NCBI GenBank assembly: GCA_022769825.1
Contig: JALEJI010000035.1
Coordinates: 1 to 64,000, forward strand
Length of the DNA: 64,000 nt
Origin: Prevotella sp.
GTDB taxonomy: Bacteria > Bacteroidota > Bacteroidia > Bacteroidales > Bacteroidaceae
Reading direction: 5' to 3'
The position numbers were made by a program, and so were the translations under genes. Below, one piece after another: positions 1 to 9,690 of this stretch. Every line of letters begins with the position of its first letter. Positions within the stretch are counted from its first letter, which is position 1. The notes beneath the pieces were generated by a model, which was not told the DNA's origin, made no database searches, and saw only the letters and a program-made list of their open reading frames with translations.

Positions 1-1529
1 GCCACTTTCTCAAGCTTCTTCATCACGGAGAATATGAAGACGAAGCTTGCGAGACACAATGCCACAAGTACTCCCCAAACGGCAGTAAGAGGCACGTTGT
101 TCCAAAGGTAGGCAGGTATCTGCACGAGGAAGTTGCCAATGGCTGTAGCGCCAAACCAGCAGCCCATCATCACACCCTGATACTTCTGAGGCGCAACTTT
201 ACTGACGAAGCTGATGCCCATGGGTGAGAGAAGAAGCTCGGCAAACGTGAGCACGAGATATGTGCTTACGAGCCACAACGGACTGACGCGCTGAGGATCG
301 TCGGCAACGTAAGAAGCGTGATAGCTCAAGCCAATGGAAGCGGCAATCATGATGACATAACCTATGCCGGCTACCAACATTCCAAGTCCAATCTTGCGGG
401 GGGCTGATGGCTCTTTCTTCTTTGATGCCAACCAGCCGAAGAGAGCCATGCTGACAGGTGTGAGCATGACCACGAAGCAAGGGTTGAACTGCTGATATAG
501 TGGCACGTCAACGTTTACCGTCTGGTCAGCAGAGTCAAAGAACTTGTAACCAAGGAACGCTGCACAGGCAAGGATCACGACACCAGAGATAATCTGTCCT
601 TTTGTGGTCTTGCTTTGGAAAATTGCGAACAGGGCGTAAACCATAACGATGACACCCAGCAGGTTGGTAACATCGAATAGCATTCCTACGAGGCCAGTGG
701 CCGTTGTCTGCGTAAAGTCACGAGCGAAATAGGTAAGCGTCAAGCCGTTTTGGTGGAATGCCATCCAGAAGAAGATGACCACGGCGAACACGAGGAACAA
801 GGCCACCAGTCGGCTGTGAGTGTCAGCTTTTTCCTCAGGTGTCTCAAAATGAGCCTCCACGGCCTTTTCATCGTTGGCCTTCTTTGCCTTGCTGGCCGTG
901 TTGTCCACTTGCGCGAATGTCCATCTGAAGCCGTAATATATGGCGATGGAAACTACGAGCGACAAGCAAGCCACGCCAAATGCATAGTGATAGGCCGAGG
1001 CCTCCGACGCGTTCAGGGCTGTCATTGCCCAAGCGTGGAGTTTTGTGGCGGCAGTGGGCGCGAAGAGCGCGCCAATGTTGATTGCCATGTAGAAGATGGA
1101 GAATCCGGCATCGCGTTGGTTAGCGTATTCCGGGGCATCGTAAAGCTTGCCTACCATCACTTGCAAGTTGCCTTTGAATAAAGACGTGCCCATGCTTATG
1201 AGCACCAAGGCAAGCGACATTATTGCTATCGCGGCAGCGCCTGCGCCAGCGGGAATGGCAAGCAACAGGTAGCCAATAAACATCACGATAATGCCGAACG
1301 TCACGCAACGACCGAAGCCAATCTTGTCTGCCACGGCACCGCCGACAATGGGCAGGAAATAAACGAGCATCAAGAATGTGGCATAGACGGTTCCTGCCAG
1401 TCCCTCTCCCCATCCGAAATTGGATTGAAGGAAAAGAACGAATATGGCAAGCATGGTGTAATAGCCGAAACGCTCACCTGTGTTGGCAAGGGCAAGCGCA
1501 TAAAGTCCTTTTGGTTGGTTTTCAAACAT
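1..1529 (-). CDS. POT/PTR2-family proton-dependent peptide transporter (3' end cut by window)
   Basis: The protein starts M-F-E-N-Q-P-K-G-L-Y and carries the POT-family first-helix signature G-E-R-F-G-Y-Y near residues 18-24, which contains the ExxER-type proton-coupling motif region of this family. It is a hydrophobic multi-span protein of the major facilitator superfamily and should import di- or tripeptides with protons through the inner membrane. About 509 residues are visible and the frame is still open at base 1, so only the extreme C-terminus is missing. It lies 47 nt downstream of the PorT-like gene on the same strand and may be co-transcribed with it. Substrate range is inferred from family only. 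Confidence 0.9.
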   Translation of the reverse strand, partial: MFENQPKGLYALALANTGERFGYYTMLAIFVLFLQSNFGWGEGLAGTVYATFLMLVYFLPIVGGAVADKIGFGRCVTFGIIVMFIGYLLLAIPAGAGAAAIAIMSLALVLISMGTSLFKGNLQVMVGKLYDAPEYANQRDAGFSIFYMAINIGALFAPTAATKLHAWAMTALNASEASAYHYAFGVACLSLVVSIAIYYGFRWTFAQVDNTASKAKKANDEKAVEAHFETPEEKADTHSRLVALFLVFAVVIFFWMAFHQNGLTLTYFARDFTQTTATGLVGMLFDVTNLLGVIVMVYALFAIFQSKTTKGQIISGVVILACAAFLGYKFFDSADQTVNVDVPLYQQFNPCFVVMLTPVSMALFGWLASKKKEPSAPRKIGLGMLVAGIGYVIMIAASIGLSYHASYVADDPQRVSPLWLVSTYLVLTFAELLLSPMGISFVSKVAPQKYQGVMMGCWFGATAIGNFLVQIPAYLWNNVPLTAVWGVLVALCLASFVFIFSVMKKLEKV

Positions 1530-1576
1530 ATAAAATCAGTTTATGGTTTATAAAATGCTATATAGATAGTTCTTGG

Positions 1577-2311
1577 TCATTTCATTATGTCTACAAGCCA
1601 TCCTAACTTGATGGTTATCGTGCCATAGTTGCTTGACCCGAAATAGTCGCGTTTGGAATCGCCGTATATGTTGCCGAGCCCATAATAATAGCGTGCCTCA
1701 AGCGTGAATCGCCCGAGTTTCTTAGTGGCCCATTCCACTCCGGCACCTGCCGCTATTCCATAGTCCATTTTGTTTTCCACGCTCATGGTGTCTTGCGCCA
1801 CCACTTTATTAGACCGGTCATCCATGTTGCGCGTTGCCCAATCAAAATTAGACTTGGTGCTTTCGCTGACGTATATGCCCAGTTGTGGACCGGCGTTGAC
1901 GAAAAAGTTGAATCCATTGTTTTCCCTTCCCCAGGCGAGGTGAGCGAAGAATGGTATCTGCACATAGTTGATTGTGCGCTCATACTTTTCGGCTTGCTTC
2001 GTTACGGTGTTGATGACGGGTTGGTTGCTCATGTCGCGTATGTCTTCCTTCCAGCCCAGTTGGCTGAAATTGACCTCAGCTTGAATGGAAGCAATGGTGG
2101 CAAAATATTTCTCCACAGTATAGCGTGCCGTGAAACCCATGTTCATGCCTCCCTTCATGCCTTGTGGCACTTTTGGGGTAAAGCGGATGGTCGTCATGTT
2201 ATATCCCGCGTTTCCGCCAATGGAAAGCGTGTTGCGATGCTCGCCAATCTGCGCGTGGGCAAACAAGGGAAAGCAAATGGCGGCTAATAATATTCTGTAT
2301 GGTAATCTCAT
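1577..2311 (-). CDS. PorT-like outer-membrane beta-barrel protein
   Basis: A 244-residue protein with a clear signal peptide (residues 1-19, ending A-H-A-Q) followed by repeated amphipathic beta strands with glycine/aromatic alternation and a terminal strand near T-I-K-L-G-W-L. This is the pattern of the Bacteroidetes 'PorT family / outer membrane beta-barrel' domain. A longer frame begins at a TTG at 2320, inside the upstream stop codon, but the ATG at 2311 gives a normal signal peptide and is preferred. It follows the LysM gene by 5 nt, so the two are almost certainly one operon. Orthology to the T9SS protein PorT is not shown; many barrel proteins share this fold. Confidence 0.75.
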   Translation of the reverse strand: MRLPYRILLAAICFPLFAHAQIGEHRNTLSIGGNAGYNMTTIRFTPKVPQGMKGGMNMGFTARYTVEKYFATIASIQAEVNFSQLGWKEDIRDMSNQPVINTVTKQAEKYERTINYVQIPFFAHLAWGRENNGFNFFVNAGPQLGIYVSESTKSNFDWATRNMDDRSNKVVAQDTMSVENKMDYGIAAGAGVEWATKKLGRFTLEARYYYGLGNIYGDSKRDYFGSSNYGTITIKLGWLVDIMK

Positions 2312-2316
2312 GATTG

Positions 2317-3681
2317 TCAATATGAAATGGCTTCAACATTGCCGTTTGGCATGAAGTGGACGAGCTGGAAGAAGTCGTTTTGCATGCCTGCCGCTCCAAC
2401 CTGCTTGAACCGCAATGGCGCCTGCACGGCCTTCCACGAGTTTTGGTTCTTGACGCCTCGGAACGCCTTGCCATACTTGGCGAAACCACGAAGGAAGAAC
2501 TGGGCGTAATCGTAGCCTGTCAACGCGAACCTTGGCAACGCGTTTTGCATGTCTGTCTTAAACCATTGGCGATAGGATCGTGTGAGCGATTGAGTTCGGG
2601 GGCTGGCCGGATTGTAGTAGAACGTGGAAGGTATGTAAGTGTCAAACTCGTGAAATTTTGCCTCGTCAATGCCAAGATACATCATCCATTCAGTATAGCC
2701 GAAAAGCTTGATTTTCAGCGTGGGATTATTGGCTTTCAATATGGCGAGCTTGTTGAGTGCCAATGTCAGTTCAGGCGAGCGGCCGGTATTGAGTATAACG
2801 ATGTTCTGGCTGTTCTGGCTGAACTGCTTGGCGAACAAGTCGTCAGAGCTGCCGATGTTTGTTATGCCATAGCCGATGTTGTGGCTTTCAAGGCGCGTGC
2901 GCAGCCCGAAAGTGAAGTTGCCTTTGGTGGAAGTCTTGTCGTTGCAGTCGATGAATACTGGATGGCAGTTAGGAAAAAGCTTCAAGAAAGTCTCTATGCT
3001 ATTGTTCGTTTGCCTGTCATTGGTCTGGTAGACTTGGAAAATCTGCTTGTACATGGACACGTCGTCGCCCGTGATGGAGAAAGGAATTACCATTTGTATG
3101 TCGCGTGCCTTGCAAAACTCCGCGAGCGCGTGAACTTGCTTGCTATACAATGGGCCAAATATAATGTCGCACTTTGCCGCGCCGGGTTGCTTTATGAAGT
3201 TGGTTATGTCGGCGTCTATGTTCACGTTCCAAGCGTGTATGTCTATGTTCATGCCCTCCGCGCGCAACGAGTCGCACGCCATAAGCATTCCTCGGTAAAA
3301 CTCCGTCATGCGGCGGCCGTCGCCGTCAACGTCGTGAAGCGGAAGCATTACGCCAACCCTTACTGTCTTGCCTGAAAATTGGCGACTGGCAGTTTGAATG
3401 AGCGTGCGCACGGGCGTGGCGGAAGTCTGCCCCGACGTGCCAGAGGCTGCATAAGGTATGCAGACATAACTGCCCTTCTTGAGCTCGAAACCGTCTACCT
3501 TCATTTCGGGGTTAGCCTCAATAAGGGCATCCACGGAAATGTTGTATTTCTTGGCTATGCCATAAAGCGTATCTTTTTTCTTTACTTGATACTTCTCCCG
3601 CCAGTTTTGTGTCTGCGCGAAGCTTTGAAAACAAAACAAGGACGCAAACACGACAAGTGCGTATCGCAAAAACATTTTCAT
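2317..3681 (-). CDS. LysM-domain periplasmic-binding-protein-like protein
   Basis: This 454-residue protein has a signal peptide (residues 1-22), then one LysM motif (about residues 30-76, K-K-D-T-L-Y-G-I-A-K-K-Y-N with an N-P-E-M-K tail) that binds peptidoglycan. After a short linker comes a region of about 340 residues resembling the type 1 periplasmic-binding fold of branched-chain amino acid receptors (V-R-V-G-V-M-L-P-L start). No ABC permease is nearby, so a structural or sensory role at the cell wall seems likelier than transport; this is inference. Start codons at 3681 and 3675 are both possible. The PorT-like gene follows 5 nt downstream. Confidence 0.8.
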   Translation of the reverse strand: MKMFLRYALVVFASLFCFQSFAQTQNWREKYQVKKKDTLYGIAKKYNISVDALIEANPEMKVDGFELKKGSYVCIPYAASGTSGQTSATPVRTLIQTASRQFSGKTVRVGVMLPLHDVDGDGRRMTEFYRGMLMACDSLRAEGMNIDIHAWNVNIDADITNFIKQPGAAKCDIIFGPLYSKQVHALAEFCKARDIQMVIPFSITGDDVSMYKQIFQVYQTNDRQTNNSIETFLKLFPNCHPVFIDCNDKTSTKGNFTFGLRTRLESHNIGYGITNIGSSDDLFAKQFSQNSQNIVILNTGRSPELTLALNKLAILKANNPTLKIKLFGYTEWMMYLGIDEAKFHEFDTYIPSTFYYNPASPRTQSLTRSYRQWFKTDMQNALPRFALTGYDYAQFFLRGFAKYGKAFRGVKNQNSWKAVQAPLRFKQVGAAGMQNDFFQLVHFMPNGNVEAISY

Positions 3682-3712
3682 TTCTAAATGATTTGTTTTA
3701 TAATTTATTGTG

Positions 3713-3720
3713 CAAACTTA
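3713..3720 (-). promoter_or_regulatory. Bacteroidetes -7 element for the LysM / PorT-like operon
   Basis: On the minus strand the sequence reads TAAGTTTG, matching TAnnTTTG, 31 nt upstream of the start codon at 3681. A TTG lies about 18 nt further upstream, slightly closer than the usual 19-21 nt. Confidence 0.5.
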
Positions 3721-3766
3721 CACAAAAAATACGACATACAAGCTGCATCCTTAAAAAAAAGTTGCG

Positions 3767-3774
3767 TATCTTTG
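3767..3774 (+). promoter_or_regulatory. Bacteroidetes -7 element for the T9SS cargo gene and uvrA
   Basis: TATCTTTG matches TAnnTTTG and lies 26 nt before the ATG at 3801. No good TTTG partner is seen at the -33 position. Confidence 0.55.
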
Positions 3775-3800
3775 CATTTCCAATTAATAGATGTCGGACA

Positions 3801-4520
3801 ATGAATAAACAAGTCGCTTATTTCCTTTTTGTCGTGTTGTTTGCCGTTTGTCGGTCTTATGGTCAGACTGCCACTCCGACTATCAACCCGCAGATGAGCT
3901 ATACCGATGAAGGGGGAAACACGGAAACAGAGGCCACAAGCATTAGCGAATCGGCGCCGTTGGCGGTTTCGTTTTCAAGCGGAGCCGAACACGTGGAGGG
4001 CTGGACGGCTAATTATGAATGGCGTTTCTATCGACAGGGGCAACGCGATACCCCTTATGCAGTAAGGCATGAGGAGAATACGGAGTTCACTTTTACGGAG
4101 TCGGGGAGTCACCTTGTTGAGTTGTGGGCGACTTTCGTCAATGGCAACGACACGGTAAGTTACACAAGTGATTACTGGAAGTCGGAGGCGACCCCATTGT
4201 CAGTTTCCATCTATGAGAGCAAGTTGGAGTTTCCAAACGCGTTCTCTCCGAATGGCGATGGCATCAACGATATTTTCAAGGCAAAGGATGGCTACAAGAG
4301 CATAACGGAATTTCATGCCACGGTATTCAACCGCTGGGGGCAGAAAATATACTCTTGGGATGACCCTTCTGGCGGTTGGGATGGGAAGTCACATGGCAAA
4401 GACGTCAGTCAAGGTGTCTACTTCCTCTTGGTTAAGGCACGTGGGGCTGACGGGAGGAAATTCAACATAAAAAAAGACATTAACTTGCTTCGCGGTTATA
4501 CCGAGACGCAAACGAGATAA
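3801..4520 (+). CDS. secreted protein with type IX secretion C-terminal (CHU_C, type B) sorting domain
   Basis: A 239-residue protein: signal peptide (about residues 1-20, ending R-S-Y-G-Q), a PKD/Ig-like beta region (about 25-135), and a C-terminal domain of about 90 residues opening [14 protein letters not shown] and containing V-F-N-R-W-G-Q-K and G-V-Y-F-L-L-V. That is the gliding-motility-associated CHU_C domain, recognised as a type B sorting signal of the type IX secretion system. The product should cross the outer membrane by T9SS. A longer frame opens at 3609 but the promoter at 3767 and the signal peptide fix the start at 3801. It ends 8 nt before uvrA, so the two are probably co-transcribed. 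Confidence 0.85.
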   Translation: MNKQVAYFLFVVLFAVCRSYGQTATPTINPQMSYTDEGGNTETEATSISESAPLAVSFSSGAEHVEGWTANYEWRFYRQGQRDTPYAVRHEENTEFTFTESGSHLVELWATFVNGNDTVSYTSDYWKSEATPLSVSIYESKLEFPNAFSPNGDGINDIFKAKDGYKSITEFHATVFNRWGQKIYSWDDPSGGWDGKSHGKDVSQGVYFLLVKARGADGRKFNIKKDINLLRGYTETQTR

Positions 4521-4528
4521 CGATAGAG

Positions 4529-7351
4529 ATGACACAAGATTGGATTACCGTTGAGGGCGCTCGCGTCCACAATCTTAAAAACATAGACGTTAAGATACCA
4601 CGCAACTCGTTGACAGTGATAACTGGACTATCGGGGTCGGGCAAGTCGTCGCTCGCCTTCGACACCATTTATGCTGAGGGGCAACGCAGGTATATCGACA
4701 CGTTCTCGGCTTATGCCCGCAACTTCCTCGGCAACATGGAACGCCCCGACGTTGACAAGATTAGCGGCTTGAGCCCGGTTATCAGCATTGAGCAGAAGAC
4801 GACAAACAAGAACCCGCGTTCCACCGTGGGCACGACGACTGAAATATACGATTACTTAAGATTGCTCTTTGCTCGTGCAGGTACGGCTTATAGCTATGTC
4901 ACGGGTGAGAAAATGGTGAAGTACACGGAAGAGAAGGTCGTGGGTCTTATCCTTGATGAGTATGCCGGCAAGAAGATCTTTATCCTTTCCCCGCTCGTCA
5001 GGCAGCGAAAGGGTCATTATAGGGAGCTTTTCGAGTCGATGCGCCGAAAGGGGTATCTGTATATTCGCGTGGATGGAGAGGTGAAGGAAATAACGCGAGG
5101 AATGAAGGTCGACCGCTACAAGAACCATAACATAGAGGTCGTGATAGACAAGCTGAAGGTTGAGCCAAAAGACGATGAGCGGTTGCGCCATTCCATAGCG
5201 ACGGCCATGAAGCAGGGCGACGGCACCATTATGATTCTTGACAAGGATTCTGACACGACGCGCAGCTTCTCAAAGCGCCTCATGGACCCAGCCTCAGGAC
5301 TCTCTTACGGTGACCCGGCTCCAAACATGTTCTCTTTCAACTCGCCCGAAGGCGCTTGCCCCAGATGCCACGGATTGGGCATTGTAGACGAGATTGACTT
5401 AAAGAAAGTGATTCCAAATCAGAATCTTAGCATTCGTGATGGCGCCATCGTGCCATTGGGCAAATACAAGAACCAGATGATATTCTGGCAAATAGACGCC
5501 ATTCTCCAAAAATACGGTTGCGATCTAAAGACGCCATACAAGGACATTCCTGACGAGGCCATCGACACGATAATGAATGGCTCGTTGGAGAGCGTGCGCA
5601 TCGACAAGAGCATCGTGCATACATCGAGCGATTATTTTGTCACGTTCGAAGGTGTCATCAAATATCTCACTGACGTGATGAATGATGACGATTCCGCGGC
5701 GAGCCAAAAGTGGGCGGCTCAGTTTCTCGCGACAAGCGAATGTCCGGAGTGTCATGGCAACAGGCTGAAGAAAGAGTCGTTGGCCTTCAAGGTTGGCGAC
5801 AAGAATATCTCTGAGGTTGCCAACCTTGACATCTCTGAGCTTAACGAATGGCTCTCTACCGTTGAGGACAAGTTGGAACCACAGAACAAGAAGATTGCTC
5901 ACGAGATACTGAAAGAACTAAAGACAAGGGTCAACTTCCTTTTGGAAGTGGGTCTCGATTATCTCTCGCTCAATCGTCAGTCGGCTTCGCTCTCCGGTGG
6001 TGAGAGCCAGCGCATTAGGCTTGCCACGCAGATTGGCTCGCAACTTGTCAACGTGCTTTACATCCTCGATGAGCCGAGCATCGGCCTTCATCAGCGCGAC
6101 AATGAGAAGCTCATACGCTCTCTCAAGGAACTGCGCGACCTCGGCAACACGGTTATCGTGGTGGAACACGACGAGGACATGATGAGGGCTGCCGACTGGA
6201 TTGTGGACATAGGCCCTAAGGCTGGGCGCAAAGGAGGCGAGGTGGTGTTTGAGGGTACGCCAAAGGATATGCTGAAGACCCACACCTTAACGGCGCAATA
6301 TCTTAACGGAGAAAGCCGCATTGCCGTGCCCGCTGTTCGTCGTCAAGGCAATGGCAAGAGCATCAAAATAATGGGGGCGTGCGGCAACAATCTCAAACAT
6401 GTTGACGTGGAGTTTCCGCTTGGCAAGCTTATCGTGGTCACTGGCGTGTCGGGATCTGGCAAGTCGACACTTATAAATGAGACTCTCGCGCCAATCTTGT
6501 CGCAACACTTATACAGGTCGCTCAAGAAGCCAATGCCATACGATAAGGTCGAGGGAATAGACAATATCGACAAGGTGGTGAATGTAGACCAAAGCCCTAT
6601 CGGAAGGACGCCACGATCTAATCCGGCTACTTACACTGGAGTCTTTACCGACATTCGCAGCTTGTTCGTAAACCTGCCTGAAGCCAAGATAAGGGGTTAC
6701 AAGCCGGGACGATTCTCGTTTAATGTAAAGGGAGGCCGTTGTGAGGCTTGCGGTGGAAACGGTTACAAGGTAATAGAAATGAACTTCCTGCCAAACGTGA
6801 CGGTGCCTTGTGAGGTGTGCCATGGCAAGCGATATAATCGTGAGACCTTGGAAGTGCGTTATAAGGGCAAGTCGATTGCCGACGTTCTCGACATGACCAT
6901 AAACCAGGCAGTGGAGTTTTTTGAGAACGTGCCCAACATACTGCAAAAGATAAAGAGCCTGCAAGAGGTCGGGCTTGGATATATAAAGCTCGGGCAGAGC
7001 AGCACAACGCTCTCGGGTGGTGAGAGCCAGCGCGTGAAGCTTGCCACCGAACTTTCTAAGCGTGACACGGGCAAGACGCTGTATATTCTCGATGAGCCAA
7101 CAACCGGTTTGCATTTCGAGGACATCCGCATCCTAATGGATGTATTGGAGAAGTTGGTTGATCGTGGCAACACTGTCGTCATCATCGAGCATAACCTTGA
7201 TGTCATAAAGCTTGCCGACTGGATTATTGATGTCGGGCCGGAAGGTGGACGTGGCGGTGGACAAATCATATCCACTGGTACGCCAGAGCAAGTGGCTGTA
7301 AGTTCCAAGGGTTATACACCGCGATTCCTAAAGCCGATGCTTGGAATTTAG
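4529..7351 (+). CDS. uvrA: UvrABC excinuclease subunit A
   Basis: A 940-residue, full-length UvrA, the damage-recognition ATPase of nucleotide excision repair. Two ABC ATPase modules are visible: Walker A G-L-S-G-S-G-K-S at about residue 33 and G-V-S-G-S-G-K-S in the second half, with signature motifs S-G-G-E-S-Q-R in both. Zinc-binding cysteine pairs are present (C-P-R-C-H-G and C-P-E-C-H-G in the first half, C-E-A-C-G-G and C-E-V-C-H-G in the second). It is transcribed with the small T9SS cargo gene. No anomalies are seen. Confidence 0.98.
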   Translation: MTQDWITVEGARVHNLKNIDVKIPRNSLTVITGLSGSGKSSLAFDTIYAEGQRRYIDTFSAYARNFLGNMERPDVDKISGLSPVISIEQKTTNKNPRSTVGTTTEIYDYLRLLFARAGTAYSYVTGEKMVKYTEEKVVGLILDEYAGKKIFILSPLVRQRKGHYRELFESMRRKGYLYIRVDGEVKEITRGMKVDRYKNHNIEVVIDKLKVEPKDDERLRHSIATAMKQGDGTIMILDKDSDTTRSFSKRLMDPASGLSYGDPAPNMFSFNSPEGACPRCHGLGIVDEIDLKKVIPNQNLSIRDGAIVPLGKYKNQMIFWQIDAILQKYGCDLKTPYKDIPDEAIDTIMNGSLESVRIDKSIVHTSSDYFVTFEGVIKYLTDVMNDDDSAASQKWAAQFLATSECPECHGNRLKKESLAFKVGDKNISEVANLDISELNEWLSTVEDKLEPQNKKIAHEILKELKTRVNFLLEVGLDYLSLNRQSASLSGGESQRIRLATQIGSQLVNVLYILDEPSIGLHQRDNEKLIRSLKELRDLGNTVIVVEHDEDMMRAADWIVDIGPKAGRKGGEVVFEGTPKDMLKTHTLTAQYLNGESRIAVPAVRRQGNGKSIKIMGACGNNLKHVDVEFPLGKLIVVTGVSGSGKSTLINETLAPILSQHLYRSLKKPMPYDKVEGIDNIDKVVNVDQSPIGRTPRSNPATYTGVFTDIRSLFVNLPEAKIRGYKPGRFSFNVKGGRCEACGGNGYKVIEMNFLPNVTVPCEVCHGKRYNRETLEVRYKGKSIADVLDMTINQAVEFFENVPNILQKIKSLQEVGLGYIKLGQSSTTLSGGESQRVKLATELSKRDTGKTLYILDEPTTGLHFEDIRILMDVLEKLVDRGNTVVIIEHNLDVIKLADWIIDVGPEGGRGGGQIISTGTPEQVAVSSKGYTPRFLKPMLGI

Positions 7352-7457
7352 CATGTTGGTTTTCATTGGAATCTTGATGACTTTTCGCGGAAGTATCTGT
7401 TGTTTTTTCCGCTGATATTGTGGTGGCTTTTCTCAGAAGTCGCATTTGTATAAAAAT

Positions 7458-7493
7458 AATGGCGTTGTCTTTCTTTTGAAGGACAACGCCATT
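7458..7493. terminator. bidirectional intrinsic terminator between uvrA and the DASS transporter
   Basis: A perfect 12-bp stem (7458-7469 with 7482-7493, core GGCGTTGTC/GACAACGCC) has a 12-nt loop and A/T-rich flanks on both sides. It sits between convergent genes. Confidence 0.7.
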
Positions 7494-7534
7494 TATGATT
7501 ATTTGTTGACAGAATCGTGTATGCATCTAACGCA

Positions 7535-9007
7535 TTAGAGCAAGCCGCATTTACCTAGTACTATTAGCATGCAGAATCCTAACGCAAGTGTTGTTACACC
7601 AACAATGATGCCGGTCTTTGCCATGTCTTTCTGGTTGATAAGTCCAGTGGAGTAGGCAATGGCGTTTGGAGGAGTTGAGATAGGAAGCGACATGGCGGCT
7701 GAAGCTGCCACGGCAATACCGACGAGGATGGTAGGGTCACCACCAATAATGTTTAGCTTGTCGCCCATTCCACTACAAACCACGGATAGGATAGGGATGA
7801 GCAAGGCCGCGGTTGCCGTGTTGCTTATGAAGTTGGAAAGGAAATAGCACACGAGACCGGAGATGATAAGTATGACTATCGGGCTCCAACTGCCAAATGG
7901 GATGGATTCTACCGCAACCTTTGCCAAGCCAGTGCCGTTCATAGCCAAGCCAAGGGCAAAGCCGCCAGCTACCATCCAAATGACGTCCCAGTCGATTTGT
8001 TGCAGGTCTTTTGCCGAGATGACACCAGAAAAAGCGAACACGGCAATGGGGAGCATGGCAACGGTGTTGGCGTTGATGCCAATCTGCTTGCCGAAAATCC
8101 ACAATACAATAGTCACGAAGAATGTGGCCCCAACGACAACTGAGCGCCAATTGTGCTTCACGTCACCTTCAATATGCAGTTCGATGGTCTTTTGAGAGAA
8201 CGGGAATAGCTTGCGAAGCAGGAACCAGGCTATGATGAGAAGAACTATCACGAGAGGCACCATGACTGCCATCCAGTGTCCGAAACTGATGTCGAGGTTC
8301 ATGCCAGTGGGGTCGTTGAGCACTTTGTATGCGAAGGCGTTAGGTGGCGTGCCGATAGGCGTGCCCATACCTCCGAGGTTGGCGCCTATTGGTATTGCCA
8401 TAGTCAAGGCTATTCGTCCCTTGCCATTGGCAGGAAGGGCCTTGAAGACGGGTGTCAGGAAAGTGAGCATCATGGCAGCCGTGGCAGTGTTTGAGATGAA
8501 CATGGAGAAAATGCCGGTAATGAGCAAGAAGCCCAACAGCACGTTCTCGCTCTTCTTGCCGAATGGTTTTATCATGGCCTTTGCCATCCATACATCAAGC
8601 CCCGACTTTGTAGCGGCTATGGCGAGGATGAAGCCTCCGAGGAAGAGTATTATGGTGGGGTCAGCAAAGCAGGCCATGATACCGACAGAGTCGAGCAGTT
8701 GGCCATATTGTCCCTCGCTTCCTTGCATGAACTTGAACGAGGAATTGCTGACAAAGAAAAGCAACACGAAAATGATGGTCACTGATGTTGCCCATGCTGG
8801 TATTGCCTCTGTGAGCCATAGCATCACAGCCATAACGAATATGGCAATGACACGTTGTTGAACGGTTGTTAGCCCATCAATGCCGAAAAAAGTAGATGGG
8901 AGGTTCCAGACTATTACGGTCAGGATGAAGGACACGAAGAACAATATACATTTCTTCTTGTTCAGTTTGCCCGATAAGGCCATGGTAGGTGTTTCTGGCT
9001 CTTGCAT
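7535..9007 (-). CDS. DASS/SLC13-family sodium:dicarboxylate (anion) symporter
   Basis: A 490-residue inner-membrane protein with about a dozen hydrophobic segments. Two S-N-T motifs (I-S-N-T-A-T-A-A-M in the first half, I-S-N-T-A-T-A-A-L in the second) and the paired P-x-x-T-P-P-N-A segments are the inverted-repeat substrate and sodium-binding hairpins of the divalent anion:sodium symporter family. It should take up C4-dicarboxylates, citrate or related anions; the exact substrate cannot be read. It stands alone on the minus strand, 64 nt downstream of the DUF1573 gene, and could be transcribed with it. Confidence 0.92.
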   Translation of the reverse strand: MQEPETPTMALSGKLNKKKCILFFVSFILTVIVWNLPSTFFGIDGLTTVQQRVIAIFVMAVMLWLTEAIPAWATSVTIIFVLLFFVSNSSFKFMQGSEGQYGQLLDSVGIMACFADPTIILFLGGFILAIAATKSGLDVWMAKAMIKPFGKKSENVLLGFLLITGIFSMFISNTATAAMMLTFLTPVFKALPANGKGRIALTMAIPIGANLGGMGTPIGTPPNAFAYKVLNDPTGMNLDISFGHWMAVMVPLVIVLLIIAWFLLRKLFPFSQKTIELHIEGDVKHNWRSVVVGATFFVTIVLWIFGKQIGINANTVAMLPIAVFAFSGVISAKDLQQIDWDVIWMVAGGFALGLAMNGTGLAKVAVESIPFGSWSPIVILIISGLVCYFLSNFISNTATAALLIPILSVVCSGMGDKLNIIGGDPTILVGIAVAASAAMSLPISTPPNAIAYSTGLINQKDMAKTGIIVGVTTLALGFCMLIVLGKCGLL

Positions 9008-9071
9008 AAATGAAATGAGTTTTTAATTAATGGTCAAAAGAAGGTTTAAGGTAGAAGATTGTCAAGGAATA

Positions 9072-9461
9072 TTATTTTTCCTTTACCTCGGTCATGACGC
9101 CCTCGATGTAGATGCGGGTTAACATTGGGACTCCGTTTGAACGAATTGTAATGGCTTTTTTGAAGTGACCGGGAATTTTGTCTTTTCCCTTGTAAGTGAC
9201 GGTGACCATGCCTTTTTCTCCTGGCTTGATGGGAGTCTTGGTATAGTTGGCTACAGTGCATCCGCAACTTGCTGTGGCTTGGTTGATGACCAATGGCTTA
9301 TCACCAGTGTTAGTGAACGTGAACGTGCATTTCTGCACGGGGTTGTTCTCTGAGAATGTTCCGAAATCATTGACAAGCTTGTCAAATGAAATCTTGGCTT
9401 GAGCGAATGTAGCTGTTAATCCCGCGAAAAACAGGAAAGCCGTGAAAAGAATTTTCTTCAT
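9072..9461 (-). CDS. DUF1573 exported protein
   Basis: A 129-residue protein with a signal peptide (residues 1-20, ending T-F-A-Q-A) and a single Ig-like beta-sandwich typical of DUF1573: F-G-T-F near residue 37, F-T-N-T-G-D-K-P-L near 49, and the signature A-S-C-G-C-T-V with two cysteines near 65. The function of DUF1573 is not known; in Bacteroidetes it occurs in many periplasmic or surface proteins. It is upstream of the DASS transporter on the same strand. Confidence 0.85.
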   Translation of the reverse strand: MKKILFTAFLFFAGLTATFAQAKISFDKLVNDFGTFSENNPVQKCTFTFTNTGDKPLVINQATASCGCTVANYTKTPIKPGEKGMVTVTYKGKDKIPGHFKKAITIRSNGVPMLTRIYIEGVMTEVKEK

Positions 9462-9650
9462 TTTATTATTGTCATTAATTTTGTTATTATACTATCTATA
9501 GTCTTATAAACCTTATTGCCGCTTGCCATCTTTGGCATATATTGGTGCAAAAATAAGAAATCTTTTATTTCCTTGTTAGCCATTAGCTGATATTTAACAT
9601 TATTTTTGCAGCTTGTTTCATGGTTTTTACCCATTTCAAATAATTTGTTG

Positions 9651-9658
9651 TAATTTTG
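9651..9658 (+). promoter_or_regulatory. Bacteroidetes -7 element for aspS
   Basis: TAATTTTG (TAnnTTTG) is 32 nt upstream of the aspS ATG at 9691. This promoter also argues against the longer upstream frame that opens at 9613. Confidence 0.6.
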
Positions 9659-9690
9659 CGGTCAAGAAAAAGATTTACTACATTTATAAT

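Noticed and set aside
2356..3375. 339-codon open frame on the plus strand
   Set aside because: Antisense to the LysM gene, which has signal peptide and LysM motif; the plus-strand frame shows no domain.
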